From Carex sylvatica (lineage: Eukaryota; Streptophyta; Magnoliopsida; Poales; Cyperaceae), in contig CAXKVR010000502.1 in assembly GCA_964058845.1 (NCBI GenBank), forward strand, positions 1-37,886: DNA of 37,886 bases. The letters are read 5' to 3'. The notes under the pieces were generated by a model. That model did no database searches and had not been told where the DNA came from. It saw only the letters and a list, made by a program, of their open reading frames with translations. How positions within the stretch are numbered: position 1 is the first letter of the stretch; each line of letters begins with the position of its first letter. The translations under genes were made by a program, and so were the position numbers. Of this stretch, positions 19,771 to 31,397 are shown piece by piece.

Positions 19771-19779
19771 ATATATTTA

Positions 19780-20288
19780 TCTATAGTAAGTTCTCATAGG
19801 AACTTTTAGTTGACCAAGAATAATCTTGCTCATATTAAGTGCATGTTGTTTTGGGATTCGATGGAATTGTACGGGAATAAATTTTCCAAGGACTATGGAC
19901 CTATGGTTGTCTTCTTTTCATCGTTGTTGAGTTTATGCTTCGTTGGATTCAATAAATTTGTACGGGAATTAATTTAATAAAATTTCCAAGGCCTGCGGTT
20001 ATTTTTTCTTCTTCTTATTTGCAAGTTTGAAGATGAAACTATTTTAAACTAAATAGATAGTTTAAATGAATTAAAACTTTAATTACATATTAGAGCGTAT
20101 TTTCTTATTCTGGGCTAAATTAATAAACATTCTATATATCATAGGTACCAGGAATACATTGCATCAGGATAAGTTTTAGTCGTCTTAATTACAACTACAC
20201 ATCATATTATACTCCAATATATAGCTGGAAATAATTAACAATATGCATTTAATTTATTAATAATTTAGTACAGTTAAAATATCCTAAA
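19780..20288. other. intergenic DNA, no gene seen
   Basis: Contains an imperfect direct repeat around TTGTACGGGAAT...AAATTTTCCAAGG (about 19867 and 19958). No ORF. Confidence 0.5.
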
Positions 20289-20624
20289 TTTTTTATTTTA
20301 CCATTAAAAAATATAAACAAAAAAACCATAAAATTTCAAAATTTTCATTTTTGACATGTCACAACTTCAAGTTGCGGTTAAAATTGGGGTGTCCGCAACT
20401 TGAAATTACAGACGAACTTTTTTCATTCCAATAATTTTGACCAAACTATTTTTGCTTGTTAGGTTCTGATTGACCAAAAAAGTTGGGGGTCACAAACTTC
20501 AGCTGCAGATATTGATTAGAAAAAAAAAAGTTGTTGTCCGGAATTTGAAGTTGTGGCTGTATTAAAAATAAAATTTTCACAAATTCATAATTTTTTTGTT
20601 TAATTTTTTTTAATGATAAAAATA
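20289..20624. repeat. imperfect long inverted repeat
   Basis: The left arm has TTTTACCATTAAAAAATA, AAAATTTTCATTTTTGA and CACAACTTCAAGTTGC. It is mirrored in the right arm by GAATTTGAAGTTGTGGC, AAATAAAATTTTCACAAATTC and TTTTTTTTAATGATAAAA. Probably an older fold-back element. Ends and target duplication are not clear. Confidence 0.5.
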
Positions 20625-21034
20625 GAGTAAAGCTAAGGTGTGCTAACCTCATTAACTTCTTGATGAGCATAACTTTAAAATTTATTAATTGAGCTTTAAA
20701 CGACGAATTTAAATCATTAAAACCAATCTCCTTTACGAGCGGTGTATGTACATATAAAATTTTGAAAGTTTTGAATATATTTATTATAAGTCAAGTGGTC
20801 AAAATATAAAGTTGTATAGATAAATATAATGCATTTATTATTTATTTATTTTTACCTCTTGATCAACTTTATACTAAATGAACTTGAAAATTTAAAATTT
20901 TGCATGTAAACGTATCACTCGTAAAGTAAATCAATTTCAACGGCTTAAGTTCGTTGTTTGAAACCATTCCGGTAAATTTTGGAGTTATTCTCACTAATTT
21001 CTTTTGGTGAGCATAACACATGCTAGCTTTATTC
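20625..21034. mobile_element. fold-back MITE (GAGTAAAGCTA ends), second internal type
   Basis: A 410-bp element. The left end GAGTAAAGCTAAGGTGTG pairs with CATGCTAGCTTTATTC. The arms carry a module with TCAAGTGGTCAAA and its complement TTGATCAACTTTATAC, and TCACTCGTAAAGTAAA with TTTACGAGCGGTG. This differs from the 15-19 kb copies but is shared with 29815-30221. The flanking 9-mers ATAAAAATA and CAATAAATA agree at 6 of 9 positions, so the duplication is only suggestive. Confidence 0.65.
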
Positions 21035-22150
21035 CAATAAATATTTTTTATTTTTGTATTTTAAAGTCCAAATATTTGAAATAGCATGGATTGTAGGGAT
21101 TTTTGGATCGCAGCAGATTTATTTCCAACTTGCTTTGGGCCGATGACTTTAATGAACGATAGCCTAGCTACAGATATTAGCTTAGTCAAATACGATTGTA
21201 TAGCTTAGTCAAATACGATTGTAGTAATGTCGTTGATGTTAGCTGCATCAACTACAATCATTGAATTTGGTTCTACATTTATACTTGGTTAACGCGCTTT
21301 CGAATCAGAATGTCAAATTAATATTTCTTTGTGCTTCGTCATATCTCTTTGTTTTTATTTTTTTTATTTTAATAATAAAATATTTAAATTTAAATGTTAA
21401 ATTAAATTTTTAAATGTGATAGAATTATTACTTTATTTTTATAAGAATCAATAATTAAAAAAGTCAACATTAAAAATTTATGTCTTAAAAAATTCAAATC
21501 TAGAGTTTACTCTATCGTTGGAGCGCAGAGCGTAGAATTTATCCCATCTCAATCAGAGCGTGGTGGTGAGCAGATTTGATCGTTGGAATGTAGCGGTGAT
21601 CGAAAGAATGAATCCGGTTGTGGAGAGATATTAGGATTAAAGTAATAGAGTTATTAAAAATGTATATTATATAGTAAGATTATAAAATTAGCTTAGTTTA
21701 GAGAATTTTCATGAAAATAAGATATTAGATCTAAAATTATAAATTTTTTTATCAATTAAAATATTAATAGGTATAAAGTCATTAATTTAAAAAAAAATCA
21801 TGTCTCATTCAATGTATTTTTATAAAAATTATATGTCAATCAAAACAAAATCGAGAAGTTATAATCTTTTACCAATGCATATAGAAATAATATATATGAG
21901 GTGTTACACTTCTACTTTAACATTTAAGTTATTAAAATTTTTAAAAATAAAGATATAATAAAGACTTTTATGAAGACATTTATATCTTATTAGATTATGA
22001 ATCTATATTATATATCCCATAATTTTGGCAAATAATATAAATAAATTGATATTTCTTAACGAATTATGATATAAATATGTTCATGCATAAAAGTAATTTT
22101 GCGATTATCCATGTATGAATGAAAATATTATCCTAATGATATCCGATCCA
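21035..22150. other. intergenic DNA with a 23-bp tandem duplication
   Basis: Very AT-rich. A 23-bp unit starting TAGCTTAGTCAAATACG is perfectly duplicated in tandem at 21178-21200 and 21201-21223. No gene seen. Confidence 0.6.
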
Positions 22151-22580
22151 GTCCGTTGAATTAAGAAGGGACTGCATCCCATGGGACCTAGTGAGAACGA
22201 ATTCGGATCCAATGAAGTAACCCAACTTCTAGTTTGGATCCGGACCGTTCGATGTTCTCAGACACGAATATTAAAGAGTCCGTGCATTCCACTTTGGACC
22301 GAATTGGTGCAATCTAAAATCAAAATCTGGGTTATTTTAGGGACTCCGGACCGGGATGTTTGTTCCCCGTCTGTCTCGAATTCGCATCTCTGAGATATCT
22401 CACACTTTGACTGTTTCTTCGGAAAATCTCAACCGTTAAAATACGTTCTGCACGAATTTCAAAGCACAAATAATACTGGAAGTTGAGATTTCTCAGAGGA
22501 TCCGCCCGTCTGAGTGGCTATATTTCTCCCCCTCCGAAACCCTACCTTGCTCAAATCAGGAAGGAATCAGGTATAATGAG
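22151..22580. other. GC-richer island, possible gene start or old element
   Basis: Clearly less AT-rich than its surroundings. It holds nested inverted pieces (TGAGAAC/GTTCTCA and GGATCCAA/TTGGATCC at about 22191-22261; TCTGAGATATCTCA and TGAGATTTCTCAGA at about 22389 and 22485). Near its end is GAAACCCTACC, which contains a telo-box-like AAACCCTA, then CAGGAAGGAATCAG before GTATAATGAG, shaped like a 5' exon and donor site. The ORF at 22181 is short and unlike any family I know. I cannot decide between the two readings. Confidence 0.3.
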
Positions 22581-25119
22581 AATGATGGAGGAATTAATGA
22601 ATTTCTCCCATTCCTCCCATTTCTCGTGCTGAATTCAATACTTGATGACCGTAGAAGTGTTGCAAAGTAAATGAATGTTATACATTATAAGTTGCTGGTA
22701 ATTTGTTTTCTCCAATATTATTCTGTTTCATGTTTTTTCAGCCATTTTGTATAGTACATTGTCATCGGTTGCATCTTACCAATATCTAGTCACTCAGGTT
22801 GCACATCAAAGTTCTTTACCACTCAGTATAAAAAGTGATGTTCTTTGCTGGCATTCTAACAGATTATCACAAATACATCTGTTCAGTTAGTTCTGTTTTA
22901 TCTTTGATTTGATAATATATTCATATACTTTCCGTTGCTCTCAAAGGTCAAGCATGTATTTTTTTTCTTTTCCAAAATGTTTTAAGACAATTTTTTCCGG
23001 CATAATTTGTTTATTATTGTAAGGCTTACTTGCCTTGGTATGCTGTCTTTTAGGTGTATGTTTCTATTCCAGTCTGATATAGTGGATTGTATATTTTTAT
23101 TGGGGATTAGTACAACCTTTTTATGGAAATGAAACCCTCACGAACACTGGTTGGGTTTCATTTTTAGCATACCCCAACATGTTTGGGACTAAAGGCTTTG
23201 CTGTTGTTGGTGGTGGTGGCGGTGATGATTAGTAGTTGACAGCAATTCGCTCTGGCAGTGGCCAAGTTGTTTGTTTTCCTGGATGTTGTATTAAGGGGTG
23301 AAATTTTCTCTTTTTCTTGACATTTTTGGATAAAATCCATTAAAAAAGTTTAACCAAAGAGATCTCGTTATGAAGCATAAAAGGGGTTTTGGTTACTTGT
23401 AGCCTTGTAGGACAAGAAGGATGATAAAATAAGTACAAGAATTTTGTGATAAGACAACCTGTTATGTGCTCACTGCAAGTGGAGAAATCAATTTGACTTA
23501 ATTAAAAGAACAGTACCTGCAAGTGTCTAATTATTAGAAATTTACTTTTTCTAATTAGATGTTAGCTTGCATATTGTTAGCATATTTATTGATTCTTTCA
23601 TTTGGTTTTGACTGCAGGTTTGAATAGGCATCTTTATTAGTAACTATCATATAGGCACTTGTGTTTTACTTGATTAAACTTGATTTCATTGACAGAATTG
23701 CACAATAAAGTTCTTGTAAGTCTCTGATCTGCAAATTGAATAAATTTGACCCAATAATGCTTCGTTTAACCCTTAACGGTACTCATTTCCCTTCTGACTT
23801 CCATCTCAGCATTGGAAATCGAGGTCGGTTACCATACAGACATCATGTGCCAGTTCATTTAGAAAATAGAGGCACACATAATGTTAATTTATTTATTTTT
23901 TTGTCAGTGGGTGGGTTGGTTTGGGCTTGGAAGGTTGGGGCGGGCGGTCGATTTGGGTTTTTCTTATACACCTTGGATATCAGGAAGTAAATGAACCTCA
24001 ACATTAGGTAGGAAATACGACTGATTCTATTCTCACCCACCTAATTTTGTTTATGATATTCCTAGATGCCCCCTTCCTTAATTCTGTTACTTCTACTCTA
24101 TTAGGGAAGATTACCAATTTAATTGGTATAGATGTCTATATCAGAAACAGTAATGACCGATTGCAGTGGCATAAACTAGTCTCATTACCTGAAGAATGCT
24201 ACCTAATGTTAACGAGTGATGACTTGCCGACTGGCATGCTAGAGCCACCATAGAAAGGGGCATTTAATTAGTTAGTTAATTATGCAGGACAAGTTCACAC
24301 TATTTAATGTGACATTTGTTTATTGAATGTTGTCATCAATATTTATTGCATTGAACTTACAATGTCAAATAACCACCTCATTTTTGTTTTCTTTTATTTT
24401 ACGCTAGCTGGAGAATTCAGCTCGTAAGAAGGGAATGTAGAATTAGAAATTTTGACATGAGATGCAACATAGAGATTAAATGATGATGCCAGATGAAGAG
24501 AACCAGAGAGGGTAGCCTTACAAACTTTTAAAAGGAAAAAAGTAGGACTTTGATGTAACTAATGAGGTACCAGCAAGGCAAATTCAGGAATTCTGGTATC
24601 AAGTGACTAGGCTGGTACATTTGTATTTTAGACAAAGAACACTATTGTCTAAAATCATCAAGCAGGGAACTCCAGATTTTGTACAAGCATTGTTTTTTTT
24701 CATGCTGAGTTTTGTATACGCCAGAAAATAATTCATGAGATTTTTTTTGTATTTTCCCTTTTTCAGGCCTATATAAGTTTAGGAATTTCCTTGATACAGA
24801 CTGGTCATTCTAAAAATGTTTGCATAGTTAAATCCTTAGCAAATTTGTGCTGTTATTTTTTATACTGGATTTTGTACATGAACTAGCTTTTGTGTTTTTT
24901 ATTTATTTATTTATTTGTTATTTCATGTTGGTCTCATACTGAAAATATCGAAATATTCTCTCCAATATTTGACACATTTTATGTATGACTCGTCTCCACC
25001 AAAGTTTCCGCAATGCCTTAGAATATATATATTTTCATTTTGAAGACTCCACATATACCATCGTAATTATTTCTTAACCGAATAATATATATACATATAT
25101 ATCTTTATGCAAAAATAAT
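22581..25119. other. intergenic or intronic DNA, no gene recognised
   Basis: T-rich, intron-like sequence with short frames at 23736-23990 and 24047-24253. The second ends in a non-repetitive, protein-like stretch containing LQWHKLVSLPEECYLML, which I do not recognise. It could be an exon remnant of a host pseudogene, or chance. Confidence 0.3.
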
Positions 25120-25445
25120 TGTATCTACATTCTAGCAACTCAAATGAGTTTCTAAATAACTGTTACGTATTTCTTAAAAAATAAAGTCTCTAAATTTTTT
25201 AACTCTTACATATCTGAAATTAATTTTAGAGTTTCTATTAAGTCACGTCAACAATAAATTAAAAATAATAATAATTTGAGCCAATCATTTAACCAATATG
25301 GAGTTTATAAATAATTTCTTAATAAGAAACATTCTTACATAGTTTCTAAATAAGAAACTATCCCACATCTCTAAAACTAAATTAAAAATTACCACATCAA
25401 ATTAGAAACTTTCATAATAATATCAAAGATGTAGATGCTCTCCAC
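25120..25445. repeat. ~310-bp interspersed repeat, copy 1
   Basis: Matches the reverse complement of about 26285-26610 over its length: GAAATTA-TTT-A--GTTTCTATTAA, CAACAATAAATTAAAAA, ATTACCACAT-AAATTA and other blocks are shared. The outer ends GTATCTACATTC and GATGTAGATGC are inverted, so it may be a MITE. No duplication resolved. Confidence 0.55.
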
Positions 25446-26284
25446 GCTTATTTTCAACTTACGTTAATTTTGATGGATCATCAGTGACTAACTACATAGT
25501 GCCACTAAACAATGAAATACAACTTAAATAAAATAAACAGAGAACGTGTAATGCTGTTAAGCCATCTAAATCTCAAAAGAAATTTAACAGGCTGTAATGA
25601 TCTATTAGTTTTTAAGGAACAACTAGCAAATCGCGTATGCTCAACCCATATCTCTCCTGTCAACTATGCAGATTTGTTTCTCTTAAACAATTATAACAAC
25701 CTAAGAAGGACCAGACATATTTAATGCAATCTTAATTGGTATTCAATTTATTGTCCAATCTATTATTTGTCTCGAATGTGCATTTATATAGAAAGAGCCG
25801 CCAAAAATAATCTTTCATTTGAGGAAATGCTTATATAATATTGACAAATAATTTCTCCAGGTCGTATATTTAAAGTTTTTTATGACAGAAACGTAGCTGG
25901 TTTTTAAGTTGTAGATTTTCTGCCTGTATTATCCTAGTTTTTTAAAATAACATTCAAATATAATTAATTTGGTCACAAAGGATTCTCAAGATTATATTTG
26001 AAATTCTGATCACATATGCCTACAATTATGCGTGCCCACGTGTAAACAATTTCTTTTTTTTGTATATTTAGCATCCGCGTATATATTCTGAACCGGAAAG
26101 GCGAATACAAAGGATCAGAGTTTTAGAGACAGTCTTGTGGAATATATTAAGTTAATTATTTTCTGAAAAAGTAAGGTTGGGCACGTTCAATGTATCTTTA
26201 ATCAATTCTTACGCAACCCATTCATCAGCAAGTCGTGCTTTCTTTTTATTCTTCTCCATTAACCAATTAATCACACTCTTTGCT
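25446..26284. other. intergenic DNA, no gene seen
   Basis: AT-rich DNA between the two inverted copies of the 310-bp repeat. The ORF at 25512 has no recognisable domain. Confidence 0.5.
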
Positions 26285-26610
26285 ATGTATGTGAGCATAT
26301 GCAATTGTGGTATTATTAGAGTTTTTAATTTCATGTGGTAATTTCTAATTCAGTTTTAAGTATGTGGAAGAATTTTTTTATTTAGAAATCATGCAAAAAA
26401 GTATTTTATTAATAAATTGTAAATAAACTTCACACTGGCAGAATTATTGGTTCAAATTTTTTTTTTTTTTTTTTAATTTATTGTTGATATGATTTAATAG
26501 AAACATTCAAACTAATTTCAGAAATGTAAGAGCTTAGAAATTTTAAAAACCTTAATTTTTAAAAAATAATTAATTTATTATTTAGAAACTAATAGAAACA
26601 TACCTATTTT
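26285..26610. repeat. ~310-bp interspersed repeat, copy 2 (inverted)
   Basis: Reverse-complement relative of 25120-25445, diverged and with a poly(T) run (26459-26474). The two copies face each other about 840 bp apart. Confidence 0.55.
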
Positions 26611-28556
26611 TTCGCTACACAGAGAGAGGGCACCTATAAATTGAAACTTTGCAATTTCGTCTTTTATATTTTGTAACAAATATTGTTCCGCTTCTTTCAT
26701 AAAATGAAATTACGGAAATAAATCTGCTGTGATTCGACCCTGCAATTTCAAATCCACTCATTTATTTGTCTTCATGCACAAATTTCCAAAACAGATAGTT
26801 TTTATGTACAAATCTCAAAACAAATGAATGAGTGAATTTGAAATTACAGAATCTTGTAATTATTTGGAATCACAACATATTTATTTCCTAAAATTACACT
26901 GTTAAATTACATTGTATTAGATTAATCTGAATTTTCAAGCTCTGTTGTATACTATTCACAATATATACATATTCTTGTCATCATATAAAATTAAATAAAA
27001 ATAATAATTTTAAGGAGTTGGTTAATTGTCTCAAGACTCAATCTCTGATCAAATTCTCATACTAACGGTTTTGACCGGAACCACCTTCTAGAATATCACT
27101 AGTGACTTTTAGAGTTAGCGAGTTTCAAGTCCGTAAACCGTTCTCTATAAATTTGTAAACTGATAATTTAACGTATGTAAACTTATCAAGTAATAAAAAA
27201 AATTAATCTTTTTAGATATGGTCTAGTTGTTGGTTTCAATTAATTAAATTCAAGGATTTTTATGTAAACATTACTACAAAATTATTTAAACGCTGATTTT
27301 AAATTTGTAAATCTAACAAATAAACTATGAATTTTATTTTTTTGGATCTGTAAACCTCAGAGAGCACCGTTAGAGTCATTAGAAAGTGAGTCAGGAAGCA
27401 GTGGATAAAATATGAGAAGAGGTAAATGGGAAACAATACTTTTTTTTTTTTTTTTCTAATTTTAATTATATGTTGCTAAAATGCATTTGTAGAAGTTGCA
27501 ATTATCTCTTGACCTAATTAATTAGTTGCAGATTCATGCCGTTACAAAATTTTCTCTACTTGGAAGTTGGGAGATAGAAACATCCTCAAAGAGGAATTAA
27601 TATTCTCTCTGCTAGAACCATGTATGATGTATGTACGTAGGATCGTTGTCAATATTGTTAATTATTGTTGATCAAGGATTGCTTCTCTTCTGGGGGACTA
27701 CAATTTTGTTGGATCTTTTTTCTGGACAATTAGGTCATGTATATATATCTATATTATATCCTTTTAAGTTTTAAAAAACGAAATTTACAATAAAAAATGA
27801 GCACATGGTTATTTGTATATAGTCAGCCTATTTTAGGTCGGCCTAGCTCTGTGCAATTAATTTTATTGGAATGATTTGTTGATGTTGCCATAATCTTGGA
27901 ACAATCTGTCTACAGCTTTGAACAAATCCAAGTGAATCCAGACTCAATTATCTAAGTTTTAACTAACTTATCGCCCGTACAATGCTCATTATCAATTATC
28001 ATAAGCTAGCTACCATGCAATGCTCGTGCTCACTATAATATTACCCCACTATTTCATTCATCAAATCTATTCTAAGTCAAGTCTTCCCACCCCCCATGTG
28101 CCCACTCCATCTCAAATTAATTTACCTGGCCTCCAATTAACGGATTCATTAATTACTTTATTATTTGGGATCATTATTGGTACTATCCCATTGACAACAA
28201 TTTGAACTTTTCTATTAAGACAAAATATTTTAACTTATTCATATTCCTTCAATTAATACATAATTAGCTTCTTATTAAAAAATAAATGACCAAATTAACC
28301 TTTTATATAAGGCATGCATCTCTTCTATTTTGTCCAGTTCGCTTCTTTTATTTCTAATGGTTAACATTTAAAACGAAATTTGGATCAAGAGAATACCCAC
28401 GACCGGGAAAAAAAAAAAAAATCTATGTAAAACAAAATTGAAAATGCGACAGTCCACTCTGTATTCCTAAGTTGAAGTTCAAGATTACTTGGCAAATACT
28501 GCCAAGGTTTTAAAAAAAAAATGTTAAAGTCCAATTAAGATTACATAACAAAAACG
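26611..28556. other. intergenic DNA, no gene seen
   Basis: Very AT-rich with homopolymer runs. Small open frames, for example at 28020-28205, look random. Confidence 0.55.
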
Positions 28557-28776
28557 TGTTGGATCTTAATCCAACGTTGAGCATATATGTAATATAATTA
28601 TGAATTGTATACTATCAAATATGGTTGTCACAACTAAAGTGATCAAATTAAGACATTAGATAATCTATGTATTTAATATGATGTACTCTATAAGTGTGTA
28701 GAACAATTTAGGCGAATATCAAATTATTAATGGTCTGATTATGAGATTTGCAAATACAGAAAATTGTTTTTTTGGG

Positions 28777-29124
28777 GACGCACTGAGTCTCAGTACTTAG
28801 CCAATTTATGTGAACTTCAGGGCAATGAAGGAAAAAGTCCGAGCCCAGTGCGGGTGGACTGACCCGCACTGGGTACTTAAACGATTTCCTGAAAGTTCAG
28901 ACAGAACAAAAGTCCGAGCCCAGTGCGGACGCACTGGGACTCAGTGCGGGTGGACTGACCCGCACTGGATATTTGACAATTTGCGGAGTCCAGGTTTTTA
29001 GCCCAGTGAGGGTGGATGATCCGCACTGACCATTTTTGGACTGAAATTTAAGGCGGTTAATTAGACACGTCTCAATCCAGTATGGACACACTGAGACGCA
29101 GTGCGGGTGAGCTATCCGCACTCG
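28777..29124. repeat. array of CpG-rich stem-loops in the solo LTR U3
   Basis: Perfect palindromic stems: 28844-28873, arms CCCAGTGCGGGT and ACCCGCACTGGG around GGACTG; 28919-28938, arms CCCAGTGCG and CGCACTGGG around GA; 28942-28967, arms CAGTGCGGGT and ACCCGCACTG around GGACTG. Decayed copies lie at 29002-29028, 29076-29097 and 29099-29124, with a half copy at 28777-28793. Short-loop and long-loop units alternate, and AAAAGTCCGAG precedes two of them, so the array grew by duplication of a cassette. Confidence 0.9.
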
Positions 29125-29143
29125 TGTTGTTAGATGTGTAACC

Positions 29144-29151
29144 TATATAAA
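29144..29151 (+). promoter_or_regulatory. TATA box of the solo LTR
   Basis: TATATAAA preceded by ACC and followed by GATGGACCC. It lies about 20 bp after the last stem-loop, as a core promoter just downstream of U3 control sites. Transcription would begin near 29175. Confidence 0.65.
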
Positions 29152-29814
29152 GATGGACCCCCAAGGGACACGATAACCAACTCATCTCAAAATTGTCATA
29201 GAGGTTATTCTATACAGAATTCTGAGAGCCTTCTCTTTCTCTTCCACCATTAAAGAATTGAGAGGAGAGATCCATAAGAAAATTGGAGAGGATCTCTCAA
29301 GAGGCAATCTTGTTGCTTTGGAAGATCTAATCTACAATCCAGCCAAAAGGGCGTGAAAAGGAAAAGCTAGGGTTCTAGAGTCTTGTCTCACGCTCACGGA
29401 GATGATTGTTGCTCCTACATCGAATTCGGAATTCTATGGCAAACAACATGGAATTAGGTATTGTATTCCGTACTTAAGTTTATGTTTTGGGTCTCTTTGA
29501 CATATGACGGTCTTAAGTTAAGGTGAGAGTTGTTTCTTCTTCTCCGGAGTGTAAGTGTTTAACCTCTAGATGAGATGTAATTATTTGATCTCTAGATAAG
29601 ACATAATTATTTAGCATTTATGATTTCCCAACAAAACGCTGATTCCTGTTGTAATTTTCTTTTCTTTTATTTAGTATTTCCCATATTTTTGTTATACAAA
29701 GGAGATGCGCTTAATTATTAGTCTTTTCAGTGTTCATTTTAACACTAAAGTATTTAGTTGTTGAGTGAGAAAGAATTAATAAAATGAAGAAAATATAAGA
29801 GATGTGTTTGCTAT

Positions 29815-30221
29815 GAGTATGGCTAATATAATATCAGTGTTATTTCAGTTTATATAACACTAACTCCAAAATCTATCAAATTGAGTTCAAATGGTGAATC
29901 CAAACCATTCAAACTGATCTACTTCATAAGTTGTGCGTTTACATGTAAAATTTATAAGTTTTTGAGTTTATTTGGTATTAAGTCAAGCGGTCAAATGTTT
30001 GAATTTTTAAGTTAATTTTAATACATTCATTTTTCAACTTTTTTGCCGCTTTATTTGATACTAAAATAACTCGAAAATATAAAAAATTTACATATAAACA
30101 CATCACTCATAAAGTAAACTGATTTAAACGGTTTGGATTCACCATTTAAACTCGATTTAATAGATTTCGAAGTTGATGTTATATAGACTGAAATAACGCT
30201 AATGTTATACTAGCCAAACTC
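29815..30221. mobile_element. fold-back MITE with likely 9-bp target duplication
   Basis: A 407-bp element. The left end GAGTATGGCTAATATAATAT pairs with the right end ATGTTATACTAGCCAAACTC, and the arms also share GTTATTTCAGT. The flanking 9-mers GTTTGCTAT and GTTTGCCAC agree at 7 of 9, both changes being transitions. The inner module (TTAAGTCAAGCGGTCAAA type) links it to 20625-21034. Confidence 0.75.
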
Positions 30222-30608
30222 GTTTGCCACCCATGAAGGATAAGTTAGTCAATTTACCGTTTATAAAAAAAATAATAACAGCTTCAATGATAAAATGGAG
30301 TATGAAAGACAGAGATCAAGTATTTGGAAGAGCTAATGTTGGACTTTTCTTCCTGCTTCAATTCGTCAAACAACAATTTAATTAGTAAAAGAAAGAACAC
30401 TTTTTTCCGGAGAACTCTGACTTTCACTTTCACTTGTTTAAAAACAATTGCAATTTCATTGTAGTTTCTCTTTTCTTTTTAAATCTTGGAAGAGGCAGGC
30501 AGGATTTATATTAAAAATAAAAAAAGGGTCATGACAGTCTCAGAATCAGAATAAAATAAAACACCCATTGCAATCATACTATCAAACCATCTCCATTATC
30601 CAACGACG
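30222..30608. other. intergenic DNA, no gene seen
   Basis: AT-rich, no ORF or repeat recognised. Confidence 0.5.
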
Positions 30609-31011
30609 TAGGGATGTAATTAAATATGTGTTGTCCCGTGGCGTGCAGTGATTTAGGTCATGTATTGTATTGTGTCGTGACTAATTAATCAGATTTTTAC
30701 GTATTGTGTTGTGATTAATTTGGAATGAACGATCACGATACGTGAATGGTCACAAACTAGTCACGTTTGGTCACATTTTACTATTTATTTCATAATTTAA
30801 GTTAATTTGTTCAAAATTTACTATTACATCATGATTTAACGGTGCTAATCATACATGACTTGTGTGATCACGCGTTGTGTCGTGACTAGACTAATTCGCA
30901 CATCATGCAAACCGTGCCAATTTTACGAAAAATAGTCATGTCACGTGAATAGTCATAGCACGTACCCACGCTGTGACATCCAATCACAACAATGACTTTT
31001 TTACATCCTTA
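30609..31011. mobile_element. probable old hAT-type MITE
   Basis: A 403-bp unit with ends TAGGGATGTAA and TTACATCCTTA. Flanking 8-mers CAACGACG and CAAAAATG agree at 5 of 8. The inside is full of GTGAC/GTCAC and CACGTG-like repeats on both sides, as in hAT subterminal regions. No coding frame. Confidence 0.5.
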
Positions 31012-31097
31012 CAAAAATGTCCTCTTCATTTCTTTTCTTTTTTTTTTCCTGATAAAATGGGTTAAATCTACCGATTTCAATGAAATCGAGTTAGGAT

Positions 31098-31389
31098 CAT
31101 AGTAACATGGTACGCGAATAATCCGCGTATAATTCATTTTTTTGACATTTTCGAACTGAATACCGAATAAAATACAAAAAATATATTATACGTTTTAGTC
31201 ATGAATAAAATGCGAATCACGAATTATTCGCGAATAAAACACAATTTTTTTTTTGTTTTTATTGTTTTTTTTTTTGCTTCCTTGTGGTACCGAATCATTC
31301 CCGAATTATACCCAAATCCGAACTATTAGATCTGGATTAGTAAGTTTGACCCTGCCGAACCGAAACCGAACTATTCATTTGTTACTATG
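31098..31389. mobile_element. hAT-type MITE with perfect 8-bp target duplication
   Basis: A 292-bp element with ends CATAGTAACA and TGTTACTATG (with one extra base on one side), flanked by GTTAGGAT at 31090-31097 and 31390-31397. Subterminal sequence is rich in CGAAT/ATTCG and GCGAATAA repeats. No coding capacity. It lies about 1.7 kb upstream of the P450 gene. Confidence 0.85.
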
Positions 31390-31397
31390 GTTAGGAT

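Larger units (their letters stand above)
28557..29633 (+). mobile_element. solo LTR with perfect 5-bp target duplication
   Basis: 1077 bp, beginning TGTTGGATC and ending TTCCCAACA, so TGTTGG...CCAACA ends. It is flanked by the direct repeat AAACG (28552-28556 and 29634-29638). No polypurine tract, primer site or pol sequence adjoins it, so it is a solo LTR left by recombination between two LTRs. Orientation is taken from a TATA box (29144-29151), followed by a transcript-like CT/GA-rich region. U3 carries a stem-loop array (separate entry). The superfamily (copia or gypsy) cannot be told from the LTR alone. Confidence 0.88.

Noticed and set aside
28777..29124. Stem-loop array as a CRISPR-like repeat array
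   Set aside because: Plant nuclear context, units of unequal length, no regular spacers, and it lies within a solo LTR.
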